A stretch of DNA of 41,771 bases from Clostridia bacterium (GTDB lineage Bacteria > Bacillota > Clostridia > UMGS1883), in the NCBI GenBank assembly GCA_021202495.1, contig JAJQCX010000129.1, forward strand, positions 492 to 42,262. Reading direction: 5' to 3'. Of the stretch, positions 25,013 through 33,788 are shown one piece after another; position 1 is the stretch's first letter; the number at the start of each line of letters is the position of its first letter. The notes under the pieces were generated by a model, which ran no database searches, was not told the DNA's origin, and was given only the letters and a program-made list of their open reading frames with translations. Position numbers and translations under genes: made by a program.

Positions 25013-26671
25013 ATGAGAAGCGATATAATAACAAAGGGCGTGAACGCGGCTCCGCAGAGGGCGCTGCTTCGTGCTTTGGGCGTTTCGGACAATGAGATGG
25101 GCAAGCCGCTCATCGGAATTGTGAGCTCATATAATGAAATTGTGCCGGGGCACATGAACATTGATAAGGTTGTCGAGGCTGTGAAGCAGGGCGTCAGCCT
25201 GGCGGGCGGCGTGCCGTTCGTTTTCCCGGCAATTGCGGTGTGCGACGGCATTGCGATGGGTCATGCGGGCATGAAATATTCGCTTGTAACGCGCGAGCTG
25301 ATTGCGGATTCAACCGAGGCTATGGCAACGGCGCATCCGTTTGACGGGCTTGTAATGGTGCCCAACTGTGACAAGAACGTGCCGGGGCTTTTGATGGCGG
25401 CGGCAAGAGTGAACATTCCGTCAATCTTTGTTTCGGGCGGTCCGATGCTGGCGGGCAGAGTTGACGGGCACAATGTGAGCTATTCAAACGTTTCCGAGGC
25501 TGTGAGCGAATACAGAGTGGGCAAGATGGACGAGGAAAAGCTTTGCGAATACGAAAACAAGGCATGTCCGTCGTGCGGGTCGTGCTCGGGTATGTTCACG
25601 GCAAACTCAATGAACTGCTTGACCGAGGTTTTGGGAATGGGTCTTCCGGGCAACGGCACTATTCCTGCGGTATATTCGGCAAGAATAAGGCTGGCGAAAG
25701 ACGCGGGCTACAGAATTGTCGATATGGTGAAGAAGGATTTGAAGCCGAGAGACATTATGACGCCTGCGGCGTTTAAGAACGCGCTCACGATTGACATGGC
25801 GCTCGGGTGCAGCACGAACAGCATGCTGCATTTGCCGGCGATTGCGCATGAGTGCGGAATTGACCTTGACCTTGAAATGGCGAACGCCATTTCGGACAAG
25901 ACGCCGAATTTGTGCCATTTGGCACCTGCGGGCAGTCACTACATAGAGCAGCTTGACGAGGCGGGCGGCATAAGAGCCGTTATGCACGAGATAGACAAGC
26001 TGGGACTGCTCGACACGTCGCTTATGACCTGCACGGGTAAGACGATTGCGGAAAATATTGAAGGCTGCGAGATTAGAAATACGGAAATTATTCACCCCGT
26101 GACAAATCCGTACAGCAAAGAGGGCGGAATCGCCGTATTGAAGGGCAACATTGCGCCCGACGGCTGTGTTGTAAAGAGAAGTGCTGTTGCGCCGGAAATG
26201 ATGAGTCACAGCGGAAAGGCGAGAGTGTTCGACTGCGAAGAGGATGCGCTTGACGCGATATATGGCGGAAAGATCAATCCCGGCGAGGTTGTTGTGATAA
26301 GATATGAGGGTCCCAAGGGCGGTCCCGGAATGCGCGAGATGTTAAACCCGACCTCCGCTATAATGGGCAGCGGGCTCGGAAACTGCGTGGCGCTGATAAC
26401 GGACGGACGTTTTTCAGGAGCGACGAGAGGCGCGGCGATAGGTCACGTTTCGCCGGAGGCTGCGGTCGGAGGTTCGATTGCGCTTATCGAAGAGGGTGAC
26501 ATTATTGAAATAGACATTCCGAAAAACACGATAAATGTGCTCGTTTCGGACGAGGTTCTTGAGGAAAGACGCAAAGCTTGGCAGCCGAGAGAGCCGAGGA
26601 TAACCACAGGATACCTTGCCCGCTACGCAAAACTTGTTTCAAGCGGATGCAGCGGCGCTGTATTGAGCTAA
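25013..26671 (+). CDS. ilvD: Dihydroxy-acid dehydratase
   Basis: The 552-residue Fe-S enzyme converts dihydroxy-isovalerate/methylvalerate to the 2-keto acids of valine and isoleucine synthesis, and of pantothenate and leucine. Cluster/metal motifs are present: N-C-D-K-N-V-P-G (C119), C-P-S-C-G-S-C-S-G-M-F and G-C-S-T-N-S-M. The N-terminal motif reads V-P-G-H, as I recall it in E. coli IlvD, rather than the T-P-C-N of [2Fe-2S] enzymes; an oxygen-sensitive [4Fe-4S] enzyme is therefore inferred, which suits an anaerobe. AAGGAG (24997-25002) precedes ATG 25013. No other ilv/leu gene is adjacent, so it is a stand-alone unit here. The related sugar-acid dehydratase (Edd-type) family is the alternative but fits less well. 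Confidence 0.94.
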   Translation: MRSDIITKGVNAAPQRALLRALGVSDNEMGKPLIGIVSSYNEIVPGHMNIDKVVEAVKQGVSLAGGVPFVFPAIAVCDGIAMGHAGMKYSLVTRELIADSTEAMATAHPFDGLVMVPNCDKNVPGLLMAAARVNIPSIFVSGGPMLAGRVDGHNVSYSNVSEAVSEYRVGKMDEEKLCEYENKACPSCGSCSGMFTANSMNCLTEVLGMGLPGNGTIPAVYSARIRLAKDAGYRIVDMVKKDLKPRDIMTPAAFKNALTIDMALGCSTNSMLHLPAIAHECGIDLDLEMANAISDKTPNLCHLAPAGSHYIEQLDEAGGIRAVMHEIDKLGLLDTSLMTCTGKTIAENIEGCEIRNTEIIHPVTNPYSKEGGIAVLKGNIAPDGCVVKRSAVAPEMMSHSGKARVFDCEEDALDAIYGGKINPGEVVVIRYEGPKGGPGMREMLNPTSAIMGSGLGNCVALITDGRFSGATRGAAIGHVSPEAAVGGSIALIEEGDIIEIDIPKNTINVLVSDEVLEERRKAWQPREPRITTGYLARYAKLVSSGCSGAVLS

Positions 26672-26736
26672 ACTCAATGAGTGAGGCTCGGAAATATCCA
26701 ATTTTAAATTCTTTTAATTTTTCAAAGGGAGGACAA

Positions 26737-29700
26737 ATGGAAATGAGAAAATTCATTTCAATTGTGCTGTCGCTGGCAATGCTTTTGGCGTTTTTGCCGG
26801 TCGTGGGCTTGGCGGCTGACAGCAACACTGTTACAGCCGTAAGGACGGCGTATTTCAACAGCGCGTCGGAATGGGCGCTGTATGACACGTCGACGAACAG
26901 CGACAACATTCTTGTTGCGTCAAGCGGCAGCGATTCATGGCAGGCTGAGAGCAGCTTTACCGATGAAGACGGAACGGTGACAAGCCAATCGTCGCTTTCG
27001 GGTACCGGCTTTGCGACGCCGAGAAACGCACTTATCGCGTTCACAATCCCCGAGGATTTTGACGCGGACAGCGTTGCGAGAGTGACGCTCAGCATGACGG
27101 TTAAGAACGTGAAGCAGGTGACGAGCGGGGCGAGACTTGCCGTTTACGGTAACTCACTTAGCGGCGAATGGAGCCTTTCTACGGGAAGAGCGGCATTCAC
27201 GGGCTCGAGCGACACATCCGTTTCGGGACTTTCCAACCTGACATGTCTCGGCTTGACGGACGCGATACAGACGGGCAATCAGACGTCCGAATCGGCATCG
27301 GGCGAGACGATAACATTGACGTCGGTTGCATTGACAAATTACGTTAAGGAAATGGCGGCGGCGGGATATACCGAGGTTACGTTCCGCTTGGCGACGCCCC
27401 TCGGCGGAATAAGAATTTACTCTTATAATACCGATTACGCGCCGACGCTGACAATTTCCGAAGGTACGCTTTCGAGCGTAAACGTTAAAACGGTTTACTA
27501 CGACGGCGAAACATTGGTTAGCAGCGAGAGCGAAACAATGAACAATCTTGTTGCGGGCGAGGAATATACATACAGCTCTTCTTCGATTGAGTCGTATGTG
27601 ACAATCGGAAGCGACATCTACTGCTATGATTCGGAAAAATCGAGCCTTACGGTTACGGTTGCAGAGGACGGATCGAGCGAGGTTGTTATTGCTTATACAA
27701 AGTATGACGCGGCAAATTCGTTCTCCGGCTATGAGCTGACGGACGAGGGCGCATGGTGCTGGTTCGCCGACCCGAGAAGCATTTCCTATAAGAACGACGA
27801 GGGAACGCTTGATTTTACGATTATCGGCTACATCGACGTTCACGGAAACATTAAGGCGACGCAGATTGACAATTTGACGAATACAACCGAAGAAGTTTTA
27901 ATTCGCTCCAACATTCAGCCGGACGACCATAACAACCCGACGTTTTTGGTGCTGCCGGATGAGAGAATAATTGTGTTCTATTCGCGCCACACCGACGAGG
28001 CGTGCTTCTGGTACAGAGTGACGGCCGAGAAGGGCGATTTGACGACATTGGGCGAGGAAAAGTGCCTCAAGACGAGTGCGAACACGACATATCCGTCGCC
28101 GTTCATACTTTCCGACGACCCGGATCACATTTACCTCTGCTGGAGAGGCATAAACTGGCATCCGACGATTGCTCAGCTTTCGCTTCCGGATGAAAACGGT
28201 GATTTGGAATTCACATTCGGTCCCTATCAGATGGTGCAGTCTACAGGCGCAAGACCGTATGCGAAGTATGCTTCAAACGGCAAGGACAAGATTTACGTTA
28301 CATATACGACCGGACACCCCGACAACGAGCAGCCCAACTGGGTATATTTCAACCAAATTGACATTGCGACAATGACGATTGAGGATATCTACGGCAATAC
28401 GCTTTCGACGATTGAGGACGGTACGCTTGCAGTAAATAAGACGGATTACAGTCAGACATTCATTGTTGACACGGCTGACGGAAGCTATCGCGACTGGGTA
28501 TGGCAGACGGCGATAGGCGACGACGGCTATCCTGTTATAGCGATGGTAAGAATAAGCGGCGGCAAGACGAGCCACGATTACTATTATGTAAAGTGGAACG
28601 GCTCTGAATGGGTTACGACATATCTCATCAACGGCGGCGGCGCATTCCACCAGTCGTCCGGACTTGAAATGTGCTATTCGGGCGGTATGGCGATTGACCC
28701 GGACAACACGAACGTTATATACGTTTCCGCACCGGTTACGGGCGTATTCGGAGACGTTTATGAAATAATCAAGTTCACAATGAGCGACGACGGAACGGAA
28801 GTTCTTTCTCAGGAGCAGATAACGAGCAATTCGCAGTATAACAACGTGCGTCCGTATGTTATTCCCAATTCAGAGGACAACGACTTGAGACTTATCTGGA
28901 TGTACGGCGAATATTACGACTGGATTGTCAGCAGCTCTTATACAACACAGGGCTTCTGCACGGCGGTTCACACAGAGGTTCCTGTGCCTGAAAGCGACGT
29001 TGACCTTTCGGGAGCAATAGCGGAAGAAACATATGACGAAATAGGCGGCGTATTCGTTTCGACGGAAGAGACGGCGAATATTGTTGAGACGTCGGCTGCG
29101 GGTGCGTTCACTGTTTCGGCTGATATTTACTTGGACGGCACGGGCAGCATAATTGACATGGGCGGCATTTCGTTTGCGGTTACCGAAATGGAAACGCAGT
29201 ACGGCGCAAGTGCGACAGGCACGAGAAAGAGAGCCGTTACAACCGTGAACGGCGAGGAATATATTTCCTCAAATGTGTACGGAACAAGCGACATTTGGAC
29301 GACGTTCAGCCGCGGAACGAGCAGCGAGTACGGTATTTCGGACTATGACGGATATGTAAATCTCACGTTCGTATATGACGGAGAGAAGGTTAAGGTTTAC
29401 CGCGACGGACTTCTCGATCAAAACATTGAGGCAACGGATGTTACGCTTTCCGATGTTAAGATCGGCGGATTTGAAGGATATGCCGAAAACGTTGTAGTTT
29501 ACGACAGAGCGCTTAATTCCGACGAGGTTAAGGCATTGGCTGAGGTTGACTACGAGGTAGTGGACGTTGAGGCAGAGGGCGACGTGACTGTAACGATAAA
29601 TTACACAACGACGCTCGGTAATACAATCAAGGCTTCCGAAACGATAACATTGCCCTACGGAACCGATGTATATAATTTTGCGACAGATACTCTCTTTACG

Positions 29701-30633
29701 GAAAACGGGATGTATGTGCTTAAGGAAGAGGCTTCTGACCTTGACTGCGACATAACGGCGGAAAACCCGACGATAGACGCGGTATACGTTGAATACCTCA
29801 AGGGCAATAATATCTTTGAATACGGCTCATTTGAGGATGAGAACGGAAACTTCACGATGGGCACATGGCAGAGCCCGCAGGGGAACGGCTACTTTGACGA
29901 TATAAGCTCCAGCTATTTCTACGTTGTAGACCGCGATGCAAACAGTGCAACTCTCTACGTTGCGGGTACGACATACAGCGGAGCTGACGATTACGCACTC
30001 GGAACGCGTTGGAACGACGGTCAGACGGGACTTTGCTCGATGGTGAACTTCATTGAGGTTAAAGCGGGCAAGACGTATTATGTATCCTACGATTACAAGC
30101 ATAAGACGGCGGGAACGGACGGCGGATATATAAGAACGACATTCCAGTCGACTGACACGATAACGACGGATGACGGTTCGGATAACAATACGCCGCAGAA
30201 TGTGACGACCGAATGGCAGTCGAACAGATTTGCGATAACCGCGCCTTCGGACGGATACATTTACTTCCACTTCAGCTATCTCGGCTCGAGCGGAAACGCG
30301 GGAAGCGGACCTTACTGGTACTTCGATGATTTTGAAGTTTGCGAGCTTGTTGAAAACGACGTTTACGCAGTTGAGGCGGCAGTTGCAAGCAGTGCGGACG
30401 GCAAGAGCGTTATTACGCTGACAAATAACAGCGGCGAGGAGCTGACGGGCGTTAAGGTTTATGCAGCAGCCGCTGCTGAGACAATGGTGAACAACGTAAA
30501 CGCGACAACGTTTGATTTCGCGGTTGACGAGGTTAAGGAAATTGAAGTCAACATGACCGGCGAAATAAAGATTTACATTTGGAATGACGCAATGCAGCCG
30601 CTGACATACGCTCAGACGGTTACGGCGGAGTAA
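26737..30633 (+). CDS. Large secreted BNR-repeat / LamG carbohydrate-active-like protein
   Basis: The product of about 1298 residues has a Sec signal peptide (R-K-F-I-S-I-V-L core, cleavage near G-L-A-A-D about residue 28). Residues about 30-245 resemble a DNRLRE/CBM96-type beta-sandwich. Residues about 330-760 look like a BNR_4-type beta-propeller (A-W-C-W-F-A-D-P-R-S start, D-D-H-N-N-P-T, T-Y-P-S-P-F, N-G-A-S-like repeats). About 770-945 is LamG/concanavalin-like, 955-1030 a MucBP-like beta repeat, 1030-1210 a CBM-like sandwich (F-E-Y-G-S-F-E-D...W-Y-F-D-D-F-E-V). The last 90 residues are a small domain ending K-I-Y-I-W-N-D-A-M-Q-P-L-T. BNR_4 propellers occur in polysaccharide-acting proteins; activity here is unknown. 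GGGAGG (26727-26732) lies 4 bases before ATG 26737 and 10 before ATG 26743, so either start is possible. No promoter was recognised in the 65-base gap after ilvD. Confidence 0.85.
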   Translation: MEMRKFISIVLSLAMLLAFLPVVGLAADSNTVTAVRTAYFNSASEWALYDTSTNSDNILVASSGSDSWQAESSFTDEDGTVTSQSSLSGTGFATPRNALIAFTIPEDFDADSVARVTLSMTVKNVKQVTSGARLAVYGNSLSGEWSLSTGRAAFTGSSDTSVSGLSNLTCLGLTDAIQTGNQTSESASGETITLTSVALTNYVKEMAAAGYTEVTFRLATPLGGIRIYSYNTDYAPTLTISEGTLSSVNVKTVYYDGETLVSSESETMNNLVAGEEYTYSSSSIESYVTIGSDIYCYDSEKSSLTVTVAEDGSSEVVIAYTKYDAANSFSGYELTDEGAWCWFADPRSISYKNDEGTLDFTIIGYIDVHGNIKATQIDNLTNTTEEVLIRSNIQPDDHNNPTFLVLPDERIIVFYSRHTDEACFWYRVTAEKGDLTTLGEEKCLKTSANTTYPSPFILSDDPDHIYLCWRGINWHPTIAQLSLPDENGDLEFTFGPYQMVQSTGARPYAKYASNGKDKIYVTYTTGHPDNEQPNWVYFNQIDIATMTIEDIYGNTLSTIEDGTLAVNKTDYSQTFIVDTADGSYRDWVWQTAIGDDGYPVIAMVRISGGKTSHDYYYVKWNGSEWVTTYLINGGGAFHQSSGLEMCYSGGMAIDPDNTNVIYVSAPVTGVFGDVYEIIKFTMSDDGTEVLSQEQITSNSQYNNVRPYVIPNSEDNDLRLIWMYGEYYDWIVSSSYTTQGFCTAVHTEVPVPESDVDLSGAIAEETYDEIGGVFVSTEETANIVETSAAGAFTVSADIYLDGTGSIIDMGGISFAVTEMETQYGASATGTRKRAVTTVNGEEYISSNVYGTSDIWTTFSRGTSSEYGISDYDGYVNLTFVYDGEKVKVYRDGLLDQNIEATDVTLSDVKIGGFEGYAENVVVYDRALNSDEVKALAEVDYEVVDVEAEGDVTVTINYTTTLGNTIKASETITLPYGTDVYNFATDTLFTENGMYVLKEEASDLDCDITAENPTIDAVYVEYLKGNNIFEYGSFEDENGNFTMGTWQSPQGNGYFDDISSSYFYVVDRDANSATLYVAGTTYSGADDYALGTRWNDGQTGLCSMVNFIEVKAGKTYYVSYDYKHKTAGTDGGYIRTTFQSTDTITTDDGSDNNTPQNVTTEWQSNRFAITAPSDGYIYFHFSYLGSSGNAGSGPYWYFDDFEVCELVENDVYAVEAAVASSADGKSVITLTNNSGEELTGVKVYAAAAAETMVNNVNATTFDFAVDEVKEIEVNMTGEIKIYIWNDAMQPLTYAQTVTAE

Positions 30634-30648
30634 AAAAGATAAAAATAT

Positions 30649-30676
30649 CGGGGAGCCGAAAGGCTCCCCGTATTTA
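30649..30676 (+). terminator. Hairpin with GAAA tetraloop after the BNR gene
   Basis: CGGGGAGCC (30649-30657), GAAA loop, GGCTCCCCG (30662-30670), a perfect 9-bp stem. The downstream U-tract is weak (TATTTA), and the next SD follows at once, so it may act as a partial terminator or mRNA-stabilising hairpin. Confidence 0.7.
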
Positions 30677-30688
30677 TAGGAGGCAAAA

Positions 30689-31690
30689 ATGACGCTTTAT
30701 GAAAATGCGCTGCGAAAAGCGGCGGAGGATGCGGGAGGGGCGTTTGAAGGGAAAAATGTGCTTGTGACGGGAGCGACGGGGCTCGTGGGAAAGGCTTTGG
30801 TTGACTGCCTGACGCTTGACGGGAAAACGGCAGTTTACGCCGCGTCGCGCTCAAAGCAAAGCTTTGACGCGAGGTTTAAGGAACGCGAGAATTTAAAATA
30901 TTTTGAATTTGACCTTTTGCAGCCTGTCAAAAACGCGCCGAAATTTGATTATATCATTCACGCGGCGTCAAACGCGGATCCGAAAATGTTTGACAAAGAC
31001 CCTGTGGGAACTATGACGGCAAATTTTATGGGAACATATAATCTCTTGGAGCTTGTGCGAAAGATGGGCGGAAGGCTCATCTATATTTCCTCCGGCGAGG
31101 TCTACGGACAGTATGACGGAGCGTGCGAGGCGTTTTGCGAGGATTACGCCGGATATGTAAATTTTTCGGAAGCGCGGGGGTGCTACCCGACGGCGAAAAG
31201 GGCGGCGGAAAATCTGCTCGTATGCTATAACAAGCAATATGGTACAGACGGAGTTATCGTGCGGCTTTCGCACACATACGGCCCGACCCAACTTGAACGT
31301 GATTCGCGGGCGTCGTCTGAATTTTTCCGTCTTGCGTCGCGGGGCGATGACATTATAATGCGAAGCTTGGGCGAAACGGTACGCTCATATACTTGCGTTT
31401 TTGACGCTGTGAGCGCAATTTTAACCGCTGCGGCAAGGGGAAAGAGCGGCGAGGCGTATAATGTGGCAAACACAAATTCCGCCGTTTCCATAGCGGAGCT
31501 CGCGAAAACGATTGCCGAGGCTGCGGGGCGAAAGGTTGTCTTTGAGATAGGGGAGGTAAAAGGTGCGGGAAAAATAGCCCGCGGAGTGCTCGATGCGTCA
31601 AAGCTTGAAAAATTGGGGTGGAGAGCGCGGTATGATTTGAAGGACGGAGTAAAAATAACACTTGACATAATGGGGGATAGGCATGAATGA
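30689..31690 (+). CDS. NAD-dependent nucleotide-sugar epimerase/dehydratase (extended SDR)
   Basis: The 333-residue extended short-chain dehydrogenase has the NAD-binding loop V-T-G-A-T-G-L-V-G near residue 28 and the active-site Y-P-T-A-K with the usual preceding S-S-G-E-V-Y-G. The segment R-L-S-H-T-Y-G-P and the C-terminal Y-N-V-A-N are typical of UDP-glucuronate decarboxylase, UDP-glucose epimerase and dTDP-glucose dehydratase relatives. The exact nucleotide sugar is not evident, and no other surface-polysaccharide gene is adjacent. SD AGGAGG (30677-30682) lies just after the upstream hairpin, leaving no room for a separate promoter. Its stop overlaps the ATG of the following reductase gene. 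Confidence 0.88.
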   Translation: MTLYENALRKAAEDAGGAFEGKNVLVTGATGLVGKALVDCLTLDGKTAVYAASRSKQSFDARFKERENLKYFEFDLLQPVKNAPKFDYIIHAASNADPKMFDKDPVGTMTANFMGTYNLLELVRKMGGRLIYISSGEVYGQYDGACEAFCEDYAGYVNFSEARGCYPTAKRAAENLLVCYNKQYGTDGVIVRLSHTYGPTQLERDSRASSEFFRLASRGDDIIMRSLGETVRSYTCVFDAVSAILTAAARGKSGEAYNVANTNSAVSIAELAKTIAEAAGRKVVFEIGEVKGAGKIARGVLDASKLEKLGWRARYDLKDGVKITLDIMGDRHE

Positions 31691-32126
31691 AAAATTGAAG
31701 GCGTTGCTTTGCAAGGAGGACGGGCTTATAACGACGCTTGCCAACGCGGCGGCGGTTTTGAACGAGGAATTGGACGATATAAACTGGGTAGGGTTTTACC
31801 TGATGCATGAAGGTGTGTTGCGGCTTGCTCCGTTTCAGGGAAAAAGTGCGTGTGTGAGAATTGCCATGGGGCGCGGCGTGTGCGGTACGGCGGCACAGGA
31901 GGATAAAACTTATCTTGTAAACGATGTACATGATTTCCCGGGACATATTGCCTGCGACTGCGCATCAAACGCGGAAATTGTTGTGCCTCTGCACTTTGAG
32001 GGTGAGGTTATCGGCGTGCTTGACATCGACAGCCCGACAAAGGGCAGATTTTCCGAGGAGGATAAAATCACGCTTGAGGAAAGTGCGAGAATAATCGAAA
32101 GCGTGTGGTGCAGAGAGTTTTTTTGA
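31683..32126 (+). CDS. Free methionine-(R)-sulfoxide reductase (GAF domain)
   Basis: The 147-residue GAF-fold protein closely matches the fRMsr family, which reduces free methionine-R-sulfoxide in the cytoplasm. Hallmarks are N-W-V-G-F-Y-L, P-F-Q-G-K-S-A-C, G-V-C-G-T-A, F-P-G-H-I-A-C-D and V-L-D-I-D-S-P. The redox Cys triad C57, C67 and C91 has the same 10- and 24-residue spacing as in the E. coli enzyme. The ATG overlaps the end of the epimerase gene by 8 bases, so translation is coupled, though the two functions are unrelated as far as known. It probably serves oxidative-damage repair. Confidence 0.93.
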   Translation: MNEKLKALLCKEDGLITTLANAAAVLNEELDDINWVGFYLMHEGVLRLAPFQGKSACVRIAMGRGVCGTAAQEDKTYLVNDVHDFPGHIACDCASNAEIVVPLHFEGEVIGVLDIDSPTKGRFSEEDKITLEESARIIESVWCREFF

Positions 32127-32127
32127 G

Positions 32128-32142
32128 CAAGCGTGCCGCTTG
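32128..32142. repeat. CAAGCG-NNN-CGCTTG palindrome
   Basis: Third copy of the palindrome present in the tandem repeats at 17685-17750. It lies two bases after the reductase stop codon. The remaining bases to 32261 hold no gene or further motif I can name. Confidence 0.6.
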
Positions 32143-32261
32143 ATCCGATTTCGCGTGGCAGTGCAGTGTGAAATTTAGCGCGTGGTCGCATTTTTCGGTG
32201 CGGTGTGAGACGCGGGCGGGGAGGCAGCTCTGACCGTACAACCTGACGGACATGATATAAA

Positions 32262-32304
32262 AAAAGAGCGTTTCAACCTTTCATTGGGGCGGAAACGCTC
32301 TTTT
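32262..32304. terminator. Bidirectional terminator between convergent genes
   Basis: AAAAGAGCGTTTC (32262-32274) pairs perfectly with GAAACGCTCTTTT (32292-32304). A- and T-runs on both sides allow it to serve the plus-strand reductase and the minus-strand MATE gene. Confidence 0.88.
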
Positions 32305-32314
32305 ATGTGTGAGG

Positions 32315-33694
32315 TTAATTTGCCAAAGGTTTGATAACCTTTTTATATGTTCTTGCCAAGAATATGATGCTTATTATAAGCGAGGCAAGCTCCGCAATCG
32401 GGAAGCTGTACCAAACAAGGTTGATGCTGCCGGCAAGAGAGAGAAGATATGCGGCGGGAAGGAGAACGACAAGCTGACGGACAATTGAAACTATCATGCT
32501 CAAAATGCCGTTGCCGACTGCTTGGAACACGCTGCCGCAGATAACGTTAAAGCCCGCCAAGATAAAGCTGATGCTGATGATGCGGAGCGCGGGAACGCCT
32601 ATTTCGCTGAGCGCGCCGGGAGTGTCAGAGAAGAGATTTAAAAGCGGTTCGGTGAAGATTTGGAAAATGGCAAAGCCCGCGAGCATCAGAATAACCGCAT
32701 ATGTAACCGCAAGACGGATTGTTTTTGTCATGCGCTCGGGACGGCGTGCGCCGTAGTTGTAGGCGATGATGGGAACCATGCCGTTGTTGAGACCGAAAAC
32801 AGGCATAAAGACGAAGCTTTGAAGCTTGTAATAAATGCCGAAAACAGTTTGCGCGGTGTCCGCGAGTTCATCAAATGCGCGGAGAATTTTATTTATGCCA
32901 AAGGTCATGATGCTGGCAATCGAAATCATTATGATTGAGGGCAAACCGACGGAATAGATGCGCTTGATGATGGCAAGGATCGGGCGAAAGCCGCGAAGTG
33001 AAATTTTAATTTCGGTGTTGACGCGAATGTTAAAATAGAGCGCCAAGAGAGCTGCGACCATTTGCCCGCCGACTGTTGCCACAGCCGCGCCTAGAACGCC
33101 GAGGCGAGGGAAAAAGCCGATGCCGAAAATGAGAAGCGGGTCAAAAATGAGGTTGATAATTGCGCCGGTCATTTGCGTTATCATAGAATAGAACGATTTG
33201 CCTGTTGAAAGCAGCAGTCTTTCAAGCGTTACCTGAAAGAAGCTGCCGAAGGAAAGCCCAAGGCAGACGCCGGCATAGATAACGCCGTTTTCGATGACAG
33301 CGGTGTTTGAGGTTTGCGCCGCAAAGAAGAAGCGAGCGAAGAATACGCCGATGATAAGGAAAATCACATAGTGTACCGCGGCGAGAAAAAGACCGTTGAC
33401 GGCAGCTTTGTTTGCGCGGTCAAAATCCTTTTCGCCGAGACTTTTCGACAAAAGAGCGTTAATGCCGACCGCAGTGCCCGAAGCAAACGCTATAAGAAGA
33501 TTTTGCAGCGGGAATGTGAGAGAGACCGCCTGCAGAGCGTCCTGCCCGAGTTTTGCGACAAAGATGCTGTCGACAATGTTATAAAGCGCCTGCACAAGCA
33601 TGGAGAGCATCATCGGGAAGCTCATTGTTAAAAGCAGCTTGTTGACAGGCATTGTACCCATTTTGTTTTCTTTCGGAGTTTCGTTTGAAGCCAT
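32315..33694 (-). CDS. MATE family efflux transporter
   Basis: The protein of about 459 residues has twelve predicted membrane helices in two similar halves, typical of the multidrug and toxic-compound extrusion family (cation-coupled antiporters). N-terminal N-K-L-L-L-T-M-S-F-P-M-M-L and Y-N-I-V-D-S-I-F-V are family signatures, and the second half has Y-N-Y-G-A-R-R-P-E-R. The substrate is unknown; relatives range from drug pumps to flippase-like proteins. ATG 33694 is preferred, 8 bases after AAAGGA; ATG 33703 overlaps the SD and would add three residues. It is transcribed alone from its own promoter and ends at a shared terminator. Confidence 0.93.
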   Translation of the reverse strand: MASNETPKENKMGTMPVNKLLLTMSFPMMLSMLVQALYNIVDSIFVAKLGQDALQAVSLTFPLQNLLIAFASGTAVGINALLSKSLGEKDFDRANKAAVNGLFLAAVHYVIFLIIGVFFARFFFAAQTSNTAVIENGVIYAGVCLGLSFGSFFQVTLERLLLSTGKSFYSMITQMTGAIINLIFDPLLIFGIGFFPRLGVLGAAVATVGGQMVAALLALYFNIRVNTEIKISLRGFRPILAIIKRIYSVGLPSIIMISIASIMTFGINKILRAFDELADTAQTVFGIYYKLQSFVFMPVFGLNNGMVPIIAYNYGARRPERMTKTIRLAVTYAVILMLAGFAIFQIFTEPLLNLFSDTPGALSEIGVPALRIISISFILAGFNVICGSVFQAVGNGILSMIVSIVRQLVVLLPAAYLLSLAGSINLVWYSFPIAELASLIISIIFLARTYKKVIKPLAN

Positions 33695-33734
33695 GAATTT
33701 CATCCTTTCATAGTATTACGATATTGCGGAAACT

Positions 33735-33762
33735 ATTATAGCACAGATAAAAATTTTGTCAA
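33735..33762 (-). promoter_or_regulatory. Promoter of the MATE gene
   Basis: On the minus strand TTGACA (33762-33757), a 16-base spacer and TATAAT (33740-33735) are seen about 40 bases before the start codon. Confidence 0.8.
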
Positions 33763-33788
33763 TAAAAGTTTGAAAATGAAGAGAATAG

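Noticed and set aside
32315..33694. Flippase (MurJ-like) instead of MATE
   Set aside because: Helix count and N-terminal signatures fit the MATE family better, and it stands apart from the murein genes.
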